DNA of 33,471 bases from Cyclobacteriaceae bacterium (GCA_013140555.1 JABFSO010000486.1:1-33471); one strand, 5' to 3'; shown: positions 15,941 through 24,029, counted from the first letter of the stretch. Notes: generated by a model from the sequence alone, not told the origin. Program-made: numbers and translations.

Positions 15941-18199
15941 CTATTCGTTATTGGATTCTGCTTCCTGACTTTTGGTATACGCCCAAACGGCTCGCAATTG
16001 TCCATAATTATACTTGCCTTTTAAATGGTCATACACAGCTTTAGAAGTCACTTCGCCTGTCAACTCTCTGCGTGCATTCACAATTTCCATCACGGCTGCT
16101 TCAGTCATAAATGAGAAGATGGGGATGGTTCCCAACTCTACCGCTTTAGCCAAATGCCCTTCGATGGTGCCCACCACCAAACCGCGTTGTTCGGCAATCT
16201 GCTCAATCGTAAAACCTTTATGAAAAAGATCGAGTGTAATGTCAAAGGTGTTCGCGGTATCTCCTTTCTTTTTCTTTTCTCTCTTGGGTCTAGTTGATTT
16301 TAATTTCGTGCTGACACTGGGCAACTCTTCCCGAATTTCAGTTAAGAGCTTGGCGCGTTCCAGTGCACGTTGTTTATTCAGCAGCGATAAATCAATTTTT
16401 TCTTCACCACTGAGGATGGCATCGGTCAGATAAATAGCTTTCTCAATTTGAGCTAATTTCTTACTGAGCATCTGATCGATCTCCAGCAATTGATTCAAAT
16501 ACGTTTTGGTGCGCTTTTGCTGACGAGTGACTTCGATGTGATGAAGCAGTTTTTTTAAAATGCCCGTCATGAATATCTTGTAGTACTCGCTTCCTTTCGT
16601 GAGGCGCTCGCGTAAGAAGGAATAATTTTGAGCCAGCAACAAATCTATCAACTGCTTGCGAAAACGCTCCGTATTGGTTTGCTCCGCTTCCAGCGACTCG
16701 ACTAGTTGCTGCAATACAGGTTTCATACTTTCCTCTGAAAACGTATCACTCGATTCGTTCTTTTGCAGGTATTGAATGTCTTTAATGGCCGCTGTGAAAT
16801 TGAAAGTTTGTTCCAGCAAATAATGAACAAACTCCTGCTGTCGCCTTTTCATCATCTCGGGCAACTCATTCGGCTTATGATGTTCGCGTGCAAAAGCGAC
16901 AATCTGCTGATCGGTGCTAATCGCTGCTGAATGAATAGGTGTTCGTAAGATCAGTCCCTCGAGTGTACGCAACCGCGAAAGTGCCACGTAGACCTGACCA
17001 TCTGCGAAAGCTTGACCCACATCGATGATTGCGCGATCAAATGTTAATCCCTGACTTTTATGAACGGTAATGGCCCACGCCAACTTGATCGGAAACTGCT
17101 CGAAGGAACCAATCACTTCATCTTCCAGATCGCTGCCTTCTTTGACCGCATAGCGCTTGTTCTCCCAGAGAATGCGCCTGAGTTGATAACGAGTGTTGGT
17201 ATCGGCCATCGTCACCCACACGCTCTCGTCTTTTATTTCTTTTACGGTTGCTAATTTGCCGTTGAAGTACGCTTTGCTCTCGTTGTCGTTGCGCACGAAC
17301 ATAATCTGTGCGCCTACTTTCAATTCTATGCTAGGAGCCACTGGATACATGCTTTCCGGAAATTCTCCATCCAGGTGAGCTTCAAAAAAATGCGATTCCC
17401 CGGCTAAAGCCTTCAACTCCTGCCGATTCAATTCATCGGCTTTGTAGTTGTGCGTAGTGAGTGTGATCACTTCTTTGAGTGCGCGAATTTCTTCTTCCGA
17501 CCGATAGTGGCGATTCAGTGCTTCAATATCTTCCGGAGAAGCTACGTTGTTGCGCAGATTATTTAAAATACCAATGAACGTAGAATCATGTTGACGAAAA
17601 ATCTTCTCTAATTCAATGTATACCAGCCGCTGGCCTTGTAGTGCCACTGCTTCGTAAAACCAAGGTGTATTGTAATACTTACGCAGTGTTTCCCAGTCTT
17701 CGTTTCTTACTACCGGTGGCAATTGATACAAATCGCCAATGAAAAGCACCTGCACACCGCCAAAACTTTCGCGGTAATTACCACGCGCTGCACGCATACG
17801 GTAGTCGATGGCATCGAGCAAATCAGCACGCAACATACTGACTTCATCAATCACCAGTAAGTCGATGGAGCGAAGCACCTGCTTGCGGGCACTGTTGAGC
17901 GGATGTTTGTGAGCCAGGGTATTCTGGTTGATGAACCGACCGCCTTCAGCGAAGTTATCACTCAAATTTCGGTCGGGCAGAAACGTGAAAGGCGGCAACA
18001 AAAACTGCGAATGAATCGTCACTCCGCCTGCATTCAATGCCGCGATGCCGGTAGGTGCGACTACGATGTAATTCTTATGTGTAAGCTGGGGAAGATTTTT
18101 TAAGAATGTCGTTTTGCCTGTTCCTGCTTTTCCGGTTAAAAACAAATGGCTGCCGGTAGTATTGATAAACTGCGCGGCTGCCGCCAAAAAATCTTGCAT
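15941..18199 (-). CDS. PIF1/RecD-like SF1 helicase with C-terminal wHTH
   Basis: 752-aa DNA helicase. The ATPase core spans about residues 5-420: Walker A TGKAGTGKTT (22-31), APTGIAA (motif Ia), Walker B LLVIDEVSML with Asp117-Glu118, motif III GDLYQLPPV (155-163), and the late TVHKSQGLTFDRAI and VYVALSR motifs of the UvrD_C_2 region (about 378-410). A long helical segment (about 440-600) and a basic linker (PKREKKKK) lead to a winged-helix HTH_40-type domain at about 650-745. The architecture is typical of Bacteroidota PIF1-like proteins; a role in replication or recombination intermediates is likely but not shown. It lies 55 bp downstream of the marR gene on the same strand. Confidence 0.92.
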   Translation of the reverse strand: MQDFLAAAAQFINTTGSHLFLTGKAGTGKTTFLKNLPQLTHKNYIVVAPTGIAALNAGGVTIHSQFLLPPFTFLPDRNLSDNFAEGGRFINQNTLAHKHPLNSARKQVLRSIDLLVIDEVSMLRADLLDAIDYRMRAARGNYRESFGGVQVLFIGDLYQLPPVVRNEDWETLRKYYNTPWFYEAVALQGQRLVYIELEKIFRQHDSTFIGILNNLRNNVASPEDIEALNRHYRSEEEIRALKEVITLTTHNYKADELNRQELKALAGESHFFEAHLDGEFPESMYPVAPSIELKVGAQIMFVRNDNESKAYFNGKLATVKEIKDESVWVTMADTNTRYQLRRILWENKRYAVKEGSDLEDEVIGSFEQFPIKLAWAITVHKSQGLTFDRAIIDVGQAFADGQVYVALSRLRTLEGLILRTPIHSAAISTDQQIVAFAREHHKPNELPEMMKRRQQEFVHYLLEQTFNFTAAIKDIQYLQKNESSDTFSEESMKPVLQQLVESLEAEQTNTERFRKQLIDLLLAQNYSFLRERLTKGSEYYKIFMTGILKKLLHHIEVTRQQKRTKTYLNQLLEIDQMLSKKLAQIEKAIYLTDAILSGEEKIDLSLLNKQRALERAKLLTEIREELPSVSTKLKSTRPKREKKKKGDTANTFDITLDLFHKGFTIEQIAEQRGLVVGTIEGHLAKAVELGTIPIFSFMTEAAVMEIVNARRELTGEVTSKAVYDHLKGKYNYGQLRAVWAYTKSQEAESNNE

Positions 18200-18254
18200 G
18201 CAGTAAAACTAACGAGAATTTGAAAAAAGAAAAATCAAAATTGATTCTTTGCTC

Positions 18255-18704
18255 TCAGCCTCGTAATTTATCTAAAAGACGATTGAGTTCTTTTGCCTCG
18301 GTGGTACTTACGTTTTTGAGGGAGGTAATCCATAGTTCCGCTTCATCGTCTATTTTCTTTAGTATGGATAAGCCCTTTGCTGTAATACTGATGTCTACCT
18401 GTCTGCGATTGCCTTCGCAAATCTCGCGGTTAACCATTGCTTTCAAGCGTAATTTTTCAACCAGACGGGTGCAGTTGCTGCTTTTATCGATCATCCGCTT
18501 AGCTATTTCTGAAAGCATCAATTTCTGGGGATGAGAGCCACGTAAAATACGCAGCACGTTGTATTGCTCGGGCGTGATACCATGCGGCTTCATGCGGGTG
18601 ATGTTGCCACTATGCAACCAACTGCTGGTGTACATAATGTTGATGGCCATTTTCTGGTGTTCGTTTTGAAACTTGGTTTGCTGAATATCTTCTTCGAGAG
18701 GCAT
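18255..18704 (-). CDS. MarR-family transcriptional regulator
   Basis: 149-aa winged-helix repressor-type protein. The N-terminal dimerisation helix (ALIN-like stretch KMAINIMYTSSWL) is followed by GITPEQYNVLRILRGSHPQKL, the recognition-helix region LSEIAKRMIDKSSNCTRLVEKLRLK and the wing (REICEGNRRQVDISITAKG, about 95-112). The start at 18704 is favoured because the N-terminal DIQQTKFQNEHQK segment matches the family; the next Met (residue 19) would remove it. The only promoter-like sequence ends 4 nt before this ATG, so the mRNA may be leaderless. It contains a partly palindromic sequence, suggesting autoregulation. The helicase gene follows after 55 bp. Confidence 0.93.
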   Translation of the reverse strand: MPLEEDIQQTKFQNEHQKMAINIMYTSSWLHSGNITRMKPHGITPEQYNVLRILRGSHPQKLMLSEIAKRMIDKSSNCTRLVEKLRLKAMVNREICEGNRRQVDISITAKGLSILKKIDDEAELWITSLKNVSTTEAKELNRLLDKLRG

Positions 18705-18708
18705 GGTG

Positions 18709-18738
18709 CAAAGGTAGCGACTATTATTGTCGATACAA
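18709..18738 (-). promoter_or_regulatory. Promoter and possible operator of marR
   Basis: On the minus strand, TTG (18738-18736), a 19-nt spacer and a perfect TACCTTTG -7 box (18716-18709). GCAAAGGT occurs in inverted orientation at both ends of about 38 bp (18708-18745), a layout suiting a MarR dimer covering its own promoter. Confidence 0.65.
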
Positions 18739-18754
18739 CCTTTGCCGGTGCGCT

Positions 18755-19867
18755 TTAGTCAACTTTCGTCCACCACGCTTCACGCGGATAGCTTTCACCC
18801 ACAATCACGGGCTGACCGATGAGTGGCGTAGTATAGGTTACTCCCTTTGCATACGCGGCTTTCGTAGCGCGCTCAATGGGTTCCTTCCATGGATGTAAGG
18901 ATAGTTTGAATTTCGCCCAATGCACGGGCATTAAAACTTCCGCTTTCAAATCGATGCTGGCCTGCACCGTTTGCTCGGGCATCATGTGAATGTAGGGCCA
19001 ATTCTCGTTGTACTGCCCACATTCCAGCAAAGCGATATCGAATGGTCCAAACTTTTCTCCGATGGTTTTAAAGTGCGTTTCATACCCGGAATCGCCACCT
19101 AAAAAAAGATTGTGCGTTGGCGTTTTCAAAACAAACGAAGACCATAGTGACTTGTAACGGGCAAAGCTGCGACCTGAAAAGTGACGAGCGGGAGTGGCCG
19201 TCAACTCCATCGACTCAAAAATGGTTTTGCTTTCCCACCAGTCCAACTCAACGATTTTATCCGGTGCGATGCCCCAGTGTTCGAGATGCGCACCCACACC
19301 TAGTGAAGTGCAGAACAATTTCGTTTTGTCTTTCAATTCCAAAATTGTTTTGTAGTCCAGATGATCGTAATGATCGTGCGTAATCAGTACCATATCTAGA
19401 TCCGGAAAGTCGTTGACTCCATAGACATTCGAACCTTGAAAGTTGGACGTTAAAAAAGAAACCGGAGAGGCGTTTCCACTAAATACCGGATCGACCAGAA
19501 TTTTTTTGCCGTTGATTTGAATGAAATACGAAGAGTGCCCAAACCACACAACCACAGGTTTGTCGGACTGAATGTTTTTAAGATCGGTGCGAACGGAAGG
19601 AAGCGGTTGCGATGGCTCCGAAGATTTAGGCGTGTTGAAATATTTCCACATCACTTTCCAAGCTGAAAAGTTTTCGGATTGCACAGGTGTAGGAGTAAGA
19701 TTTTGAAAAGCTCCGTTTTTATAGTTGGGCGATTTTTCAATGCGAGCTTGCCGATCACCGGAAGGATGAGCGCCAAAAACGGCTGTTTGCATAAACAAAT
19801 AAATACCGACTGCGGCTACCAGAATCACTAAGAGAATAATCATGAGTATCTTTTTAAGAATTTTCAT
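18755..19867 (-). CDS. NAPE-PLD-like metallo-beta-lactamase-fold hydrolase
   Basis: 370-aa hydrolase with an N-terminal signal anchor (about 5-26), so the catalytic domain is likely periplasmic. The dinuclear metal site is complete: THDHYDH (His164, His166, Asp168, His169), His229 in TPARHFSGR, Asp259 in LGGDSGYE and His316 in PVHWAKF. The flanking WFGHSSYFIQINGKKILVDPVF and HFSGRS segments are typical of the NAPE-PLD/UlaG-like branch, which acts on phospholipid or related phosphodiester substrates in characterised members. The bacterial substrate here is unknown. It is upstream of marR on the same strand with a 50-bp gap that contains the marR promoter. Confidence 0.88.
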   Translation of the reverse strand: MKILKKILMIILLVILVAAVGIYLFMQTAVFGAHPSGDRQARIEKSPNYKNGAFQNLTPTPVQSENFSAWKVMWKYFNTPKSSEPSQPLPSVRTDLKNIQSDKPVVVWFGHSSYFIQINGKKILVDPVFSGNASPVSFLTSNFQGSNVYGVNDFPDLDMVLITHDHYDHLDYKTILELKDKTKLFCTSLGVGAHLEHWGIAPDKIVELDWWESKTIFESMELTATPARHFSGRSFARYKSLWSSFVLKTPTHNLFLGGDSGYETHFKTIGEKFGPFDIALLECGQYNENWPYIHMMPEQTVQASIDLKAEVLMPVHWAKFKLSLHPWKEPIERATKAAYAKGVTYTTPLIGQPVIVGESYPREAWWTKVD

Positions 19868-19943
19868 TCGTAGTTATCAAGACGTAAAGAAAGGCGTTTT
19901 ATTTTTTATGTTGGATTTTCTAATTTGAACGTTGAAGAACAAA

Positions 19944-20450
19944 ATGATCAAATTTACCACCACCATCCAGCGGTTCGATAAAAAAGGAGAAAAAACCGGC
20001 TGGCAATACATTGAGATCAGCTCTGCACATGCCAAGAAGCTGAAGGATAGCAAAGTGTCTTTTCGCGTCAAGGGAAAGTTGGACGCAATAGCCATTCAAA
20101 AGACTGCTATTCTACCCATGGGTGATGGTCAGTTTATCTTGCCCATAAACGCTACCCATCGCAAGGCATTGGGAAAAAAGCATGGTGATAAGTTAACGAT
20201 TCAACTGGAGTTAGATGAGCGTAAGCTGCCGTTATCAGCTGATTTAATGACGTGCCTCCAAGAAGATCCGGAGTCACTGAAATTTTTCAAATCATTGCCA
20301 CCCTCGCATCAGAGCTACTATTCCAAATGGATTGAAAGTGCAAAAACTTCCGCTACCAAAGCAAAACGTATTGTCGTATCGATCAATGCCTTTAGCAAAA
20401 AGCAAACTTATGGCGAGATGATGCGCTCCTACCGAGATAGCATCGATTAA
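19944..20450 (+). CDS. DUF1905 plus OmdA/YdeI-like protein
   Basis: 168 aa from ATG 19944 (TTG 19932 is less likely). The N-terminal DUF1905 domain (about 1-85) includes GWQYIEISSAHAKKL and FRVKGKLDAIAIQKTAILP and ends in GDKLTIQLELDE. The C-terminal OmdA/YdeI-type helical segment (about 90-165) includes FKSLPPSHQSYYSKWIESAK. OmdA is named from bacteriocin-protection reports; the biochemical function is not established. The gene converges with the aldo/keto reductase, leaving 11 bp between stop codons. Confidence 0.85.
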   Translation: MIKFTTTIQRFDKKGEKTGWQYIEISSAHAKKLKDSKVSFRVKGKLDAIAIQKTAILPMGDGQFILPINATHRKALGKKHGDKLTIQLELDERKLPLSADLMTCLQEDPESLKFFKSLPPSHQSYYSKWIESAKTSATKAKRIVVSINAFSKKQTYGEMMRSYRDSID

Positions 20451-20461
20451 GTGCTAGTCTA

Positions 20462-21487
20462 CTAATACCTGCTATCCATCATTTTATCTTTCATACCCCC
20501 ATAGAGCACATCGATTACCCCGGCCTCGTTAAAAAACTTCTGCGGAAAAGGTAATTCGATTTTTGATACTTCATTCAACTCGTTGATGGCATCGGCAGGC
20601 AATTCAAATGTTAAACAACCCAACACATCTTCTAGCTGCGCTACTTTGGTTGCTCCTACAATTGGAATCACACTCTGCGATTTATTTTGTCGTGTCCAGT
20701 TGATGGCCACTTGCGAAGCTGAAACTCCGAGGCGATCGGCCACTTCTACCACTTTCTTCGTAATGGCAACCGCACGTTCTCCTAATCGCGCGCTCGCTTC
20801 CGGAAGTCGTCCTTTATCACCTTTCAGATATTTGCCGGTAAGTGCACCACCCGCCAGCGGAGCCCATGGTGTCACGGTCATGCCAAATGCTTTCGCCATG
20901 GGCATAAGTTCCGCCTCCACCGTTCGCTGAATCAAACTATATTCAATCTGCAAACCAATGAACTGATTCCAGCCACGCAACTGCGCCATTGTATTTGCTT
21001 GACTCACCACCCATGCGGGCGTGTCGCTAATGCCGATGTAATGAACTAATCCACGTGAGATCAAGTCTTCCAAACCTTTCATCACTTCCTCAGTTGGTGT
21101 CCAACTGTCCCACGCATGCATCCAAAGTACATCGATGTAATCGGTGTTGAGGCGCCAGAGACTCTCTTTTACACTGCGCATTAAATTCTTCCGGTGATTG
21201 CCGGCAAAATTCAAATCGCCTGATCTGTCGCGTAATGAATATTTAGTAGCCACTACAAAATGGTCGCGGTCTTTGGCAATAAAATCACCTAGAAATTTTT
21301 CTGAAGTGCCTTCGGTATAACGATTAGCGGTATCCAAAAAATTGCCGCCTGCATTGGCATACGCATCAAAGATAGCTTTGCTCAATTCTTTGTCGGCACC
21401 CCACTTCCACTCAGTACCAAATCCCATGGTGCCCAAACACAGTTCTGACACACGTAGTCCACTTTGACCAAATAATTTGTAGTTCAT
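20462..21487 (-). CDS. Aldo/keto reductase
   Basis: 341-aa NADPH-dependent carbonyl reductase of the TIM-barrel AKR superfamily, probably cytosolic. The catalytic tetrad is present: Asp52 and Tyr57 in FLDTANRYTEG, Lys82 in ATKYSLRD and His124 in VLWMHAWD. The C-terminal cofactor loop SVIPIVGATKVAQLEDVLG is typical. It resembles the YajO/Tas-type general reductases; the substrate cannot be inferred. It is divergent from the DJ-1/PfpI gene with 68 bp between the starts, and both fit a response to reactive carbonyls, an inference from family only. Confidence 0.95.
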   Translation of the reverse strand: MNYKLFGQSGLRVSELCLGTMGFGTEWKWGADKELSKAIFDAYANAGGNFLDTANRYTEGTSEKFLGDFIAKDRDHFVVATKYSLRDRSGDLNFAGNHRKNLMRSVKESLWRLNTDYIDVLWMHAWDSWTPTEEVMKGLEDLISRGLVHYIGISDTPAWVVSQANTMAQLRGWNQFIGLQIEYSLIQRTVEAELMPMAKAFGMTVTPWAPLAGGALTGKYLKGDKGRLPEASARLGERAVAITKKVVEVADRLGVSASQVAINWTRQNKSQSVIPIVGATKVAQLEDVLGCLTFELPADAINELNEVSKIELPFPQKFFNEAGVIDVLYGGMKDKMMDSRY

Positions 21488-21509
21488 ATTAAAATTGATT
21501 CTAGATTTG
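21477..21509 (+). promoter_or_regulatory. Promoter of the DJ-1/PfpI gene
   Basis: TTG (21477-21479), 22-nt spacer, TAGATTTG (21502-21509), a perfect TAnnTTTG. The predicted start near 21516 lies after TTG 21511 and supports the GTG at 21556 as translation start. It overlaps the 5' end of the divergent aldo/keto reductase gene. Confidence 0.55.
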
Positions 21510-21555
21510 ATTGCTAGTTACTGAAAGCGTTTTTAACACAAAAAAGTTTAGAGAG

Positions 21556-22164
21556 GTGAAAAAGATTGCCATTGTTTTGTTTGATCAGGTTGAGGTGCTG
21601 GACTTTGCCGGTCCGTTTGAAGTGTTCTCCATCACCGGCAAGCGACAAATTGGAGCGCCTTACGAGGTGTTTACCGTAGCTGAGCATGGCACGGTGAGTG
21701 CGCGGAATAATCTGGTGATCACTCCCACTTACACTTTTGCCAACTGCCCCACACCTGATATTTTTTTGATTCCCGGAGGCGGAGGTTACGATGCGGAAGG
21801 GAAACCGTTCGGTTCCCGTAAGGAGATGGACAACCCGGTGATGCGAAAGTGGATTCTGGAGCATTTTGATCAAGCCGAGTTGGTGCTGTCGGTTTGCACG
21901 GGGGCACTGATTTTAGCGAAAGCCGGACTTCTTGAAAACCAAGAAGCGACCACACACTTTATGGCCGTAGAGGCATTGCAAAAGATGGCGCCTACTACGA
22001 AAGTATCCGGAGAAAAACGATGGGTCGACAACGGAAAAATCATTTTATCAGCCGGTGTTTCTGCGGGCATCGACATGTCGTATTATGTGGTGAGCCGCCT
22101 ACAAGGAGCGGAAGTAGCCAAAGAAGCCGCGAAGTATATGCAGTATGATTATTGGGGAAAATGA
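21556..22164 (+). CDS. DJ-1/PfpI-family protein
   Basis: 202 aa from GTG 21556, which gives the canonical start MKKIAIVLFDQVEVLDFAGP; TTG 21511 would add 15 atypical residues before it. The class-I glutamine-amidotransferase-like fold carries the nucleophile elbow LSVCTGALILAKAGLL with Cys114, the acidic partner Glu22 in GPFEVF, and the downstream ATTHFMAVEAL segment seen in the isonitrile-hydratase and AraC-linked branch. Members act as hydratases, glyoxalases or chaperones; the activity here is not fixed by sequence. It has its own promoter and diverges from an aldo/keto reductase. Confidence 0.9.
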   Translation: MKKIAIVLFDQVEVLDFAGPFEVFSITGKRQIGAPYEVFTVAEHGTVSARNNLVITPTYTFANCPTPDIFLIPGGGGYDAEGKPFGSRKEMDNPVMRKWILEHFDQAELVLSVCTGALILAKAGLLENQEATTHFMAVEALQKMAPTTKVSGEKRWVDNGKIILSAGVSAGIDMSYYVVSRLQGAEVAKEAAKYMQYDYWGK

Positions 22165-22190
22165 TTGCTTTATTTAAGTTTTCAAAATGA

Positions 22191-22271
22191 AAACTTATTA
22201 AGGAATACGATAAAATAAAGCCTGATACGATTGAGTTTGACGTAAGCATTTTAAACTATAGAGTAAAATGA
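22191..22271 (+). pseudogene. Remnant of a HigB-type toxin (3' end only)
   Basis: A frame of 26 codons beginning after a TGA at 22188 reads LIKEYDKIKPDTIEFD, resembling the C-terminal THxEYDKI segment of HigB toxins. Its TGA overlaps the ATG of the downstream HigA fragment (ATGA), the usual higBA spacing. The rest of the toxin is missing; the DJ-1/PfpI gene ends at 22164. Confidence 0.45.
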
Positions 22272-22462
22272 ATTGGAGCGTATTGAAGACGGAAGCGACT
22301 TATCAAAAAGCAGTTAAGCGCACCTTAGCCATATTTCACGCCAAAGAAGGAACACCTGAGTCAAATGAGTTAGCCATGCTTTTGGTATTGATTAAGGATT
22401 ATGAGGATAAACACATTCATATCCCTGAAGTTGACCCGCTGGAGGTCATCAAGTTATTTTAG
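22268..22462 (+). pseudogene. Truncated HigA-type antitoxin
   Basis: 64 codons that match the N-terminal domain of HigA-like antitoxins: MNWSVLKTEATYQKAVKR, then IFHAKEGTPESNELAMLL and KDYEDKHIHIPEVDPLEVIK. Full-length relatives continue after EVIKF with the helix-turn-helix DNA-binding domain (about 50-60 more residues). Here the frame stops three codons later in an A/T-rich tract with repeated TTTAGTAA, and no HTH coding is found in the other frames. The DNA-binding half is therefore lost. With the toxin remnant just upstream, the locus looks like a dead toxin-antitoxin system. A short antitoxin that still neutralises a toxin encoded elsewhere cannot be excluded. Confidence 0.65.
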
Positions 22463-22493
22463 TAAATATTTAGTAATATTTTAGTAATTGCTT

Positions 22494-22501
22494 TATCTTT
22501 G
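22494..22501 (+). promoter_or_regulatory. -7 box of the candidate small RNA
   Basis: TATCTTTG, a perfect TAnnTTTG, in an A/T-rich tract just after the antitoxin fragment. No TTG lies at the standard distance. Transcription would start near 22508. Confidence 0.45.
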
Positions 22502-22507
22502 CAGTAG

Positions 22508-22586
22508 CATCGCCCAAAGGGTGAAGGCATTGGCTTCGCAAGGCCGTACATTGCGCTCCGCACCAACAGGGTGCGGTTTTCATTTT
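22508..22586 (+). ncRNA. Candidate structured small RNA, about 75-80 nt
   Basis: The stretch lacks a convincing reading frame but has three stem-loops: CGCCC-aaa-GGGTG (22511-22523), GGCTT-cgc-AAGGCC (22532-22545) and a terminal CCGCACC-aacag-GGTGCGG (22558-22576) followed by TTTTCATTTT. A perfect -7 box sits upstream. The terminal U-run exists only on the plus strand, so the hairpin is not the terminator of the minus-strand gene whose stop it touches (22585). It is convergent with the 167-aa gene and could regulate it. A dispersed palindromic repeat family is the alternative. Confidence 0.45.
22558..22586 (+). terminator. Intrinsic terminator of the candidate small RNA
   Basis: A perfect 7-bp GC-rich stem (CCGCACC/GGTGCGG), 5-nt loop, then TTTTCATTTT on the plus strand only. 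Confidence 0.7.
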
Positions 22587-23088
22587 AGCAGTTCCCATTT
22601 CCTTGTTGGAAATCCCTGAACCTTTCATAAAAAGTAGCTTTTTGGCTTTTATCAACACAAAAGGCTGTGACGATTTGTAAATCTTGACTGACATCTTTTA
22701 GTACAACCATAAAATCTTTAGCAAAGAACCAGTAATGATCTTTACAAATGCGATCATCATCCTTCCATCGATAAAACTTGACATCATTGCATGGATGTGA
22801 TAGCAGAATAGGTTTTATCCAATGAATACGATTTGCTCTGCGGCTATCATAAATCCTCTCATTGGTGAGTGAACGAGTAATGATATGAATAAATGTTTCA
22901 GGGTACTTACTGTACTCCTTTATCTTCGATACTTTTCCAATAAACTTGATCTTTTTTCCATTAACCATTAAAGGATTACTTATAAAATCCGTTTTGAACG
23001 TTTCAAAAAACTGATCAATTTGTTCTGTATTGAATCCAGGCTCAAGTTCATTGTCATCAAAAAATGGCACCAAATCAATCAAACTCAT
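22585..23088 (-). CDS. Unknown 167-aa protein, possible BECR-fold ribonuclease
   Basis: 167 aa, cytosolic by appearance. I do not recognise it firmly. After an acidic N-terminal helix region, the central part carries FIHIITRSLTNERIYD (His68, Arg72), then RRANRIHWIKPILL (83-96), KDHYWFFAKDFMVVLKD (116-132) and LQIVTAFCVDKS (137-148). The HI-x-R start, a basic helix, a Y-W strand and a late TA(F/Y) strand are the kind of pattern seen in BECR (barnase-EndoU-colicin-RelE) nucleases, so an RNase activity is possible; this is inference. Its ATG overlaps the stop of the DUF3800 gene (ATGA), so the two are translated together. Base composition is AT-rich compared with the flanks, suggesting transfer. 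Confidence 0.75.
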   Translation of the reverse strand: MSLIDLVPFFDDNELEPGFNTEQIDQFFETFKTDFISNPLMVNGKKIKFIGKVSKIKEYSKYPETFIHIITRSLTNERIYDSRRANRIHWIKPILLSHPCNDVKFYRWKDDDRICKDHYWFFAKDFMVVLKDVSQDLQIVTAFCVDKSQKATFYERFRDFQQGNGNC

Positions 23089-23786
23089 TTTACGATAGAT
23101 TTGGGTTGAAAATCAAAAATATTAAACTTTGACTCCCATATGGGCGTGCCTTCATTAAGTACAAACCCTGATTTTTGTTCGAGGTAATCGACAAATTCAT
23201 CTTTCAATTTATTCTCTATCAATTCACCACTTACTCTTCTGTTTTTATACGCGACTGAGCCAATGAATAAATCTGCAAGTTGAAAGAATACACTTTCGTG
23301 AGATCTTAAATTTTGGTAATGAATAAAAGGGGAATCGCCATGATGATGATTCTTAAAAACTTCGTCTATTTTTAATAAGCGATCTTTCCCCCTAGTATCC
23401 TTGATATCAATGAAAACTCGATACTGAGACCCAGAGGGGTTTGGACGCAGCAAGTAATACATCATTTTATAATAAAAATTATCATGAGAGCCTTGATTAA
23501 AATCCTTATGTGAAAGTCTGTCTTTATACTTAACCAAGACGCATCGGAATTCTAACGGATTATCAAAGAAAAAATCAACTAAGCACTTGTATAGTGGTAA
23601 ACGAGAACGAGATAACTTACTCCACTTTATTTCTGCTGGCGTTTGAAATTGGAACTTAACTTTTAACAAGGCTTCGCGCAATTCCGCATAAACGAGCTTA
23701 GGCACTTTGATATACCCAATGCACATTATAGGAATTTTATCATGTTCCAAGTGACAGCTTTCATCTACAAATAAATTGTATTTCAT
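23085..23786 (-). CDS. DUF3800-domain protein (RNase H-like fold)
   Basis: 233 aa. The DUF3800 pattern is clear: YNLFVDES at the start (Asp8, Glu9, Ser10), AEIKWSKL (Glu52, Lys54), VFIDIKDTRGKD (Asp127) and FFQLADLFIGSVAY (Asp172), which places four acidic residues as in RNase H-like nucleases. The family is widespread on mobile elements and in defence-rich regions; its activity is not well defined. It is the first gene of a coupled pair with the 167-aa protein, lies beside a decayed higBA locus and a tRNA gene, and is AT-rich. No clear promoter was identified in the 240 bp upstream. Confidence 0.85.
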   Translation of the reverse strand: MKYNLFVDESCHLEHDKIPIMCIGYIKVPKLVYAELREALLKVKFQFQTPAEIKWSKLSRSRLPLYKCLVDFFFDNPLEFRCVLVKYKDRLSHKDFNQGSHDNFYYKMMYYLLRPNPSGSQYRVFIDIKDTRGKDRLLKIDEVFKNHHHGDSPFIHYQNLRSHESVFFQLADLFIGSVAYKNRRVSGELIENKLKDEFVDYLEQKSGFVLNEGTPIWESKFNIFDFQPKSIVK

Positions 23787-23982
23787 ATCTCTAATTGTTC
23801 TATCTTCTTTACACGCCTGAGCAGCCCATACATTAGCTTACTTTGTTTAATTTAATATTCAAATGTCATATGCTAATTGGCAACTTCATTTTCACAGAAA
23901 AAATACTGATTTTAAAGGTAGAGGGTGAACGAATTGATCAAGTGACATTCTTGTTCTAAACAGATATTATGATCAAAGTTAT

Positions 23983-24015
23983 AAAAATAAAAAAGCCGTC
24001 ACTTTTGGTAACGGC
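23983..24015 (-). terminator. Terminator of tRNA-Val
   Basis: On the minus strand, a GCCGTTACC-aaaa-GTGACGGC stem-loop with a small bulge is followed by TTTTTTATTTTT. Confidence 0.75.
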
Positions 24016-24029
24016 TCTGATTTTTATAG

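Noticed and set aside
22470-22694. Minus-strand 74-codon frame across the small-RNA region
   Set aside because: It lies over the 3' end of the 167-aa gene in another frame and through the hairpins; its composition is not protein-like.
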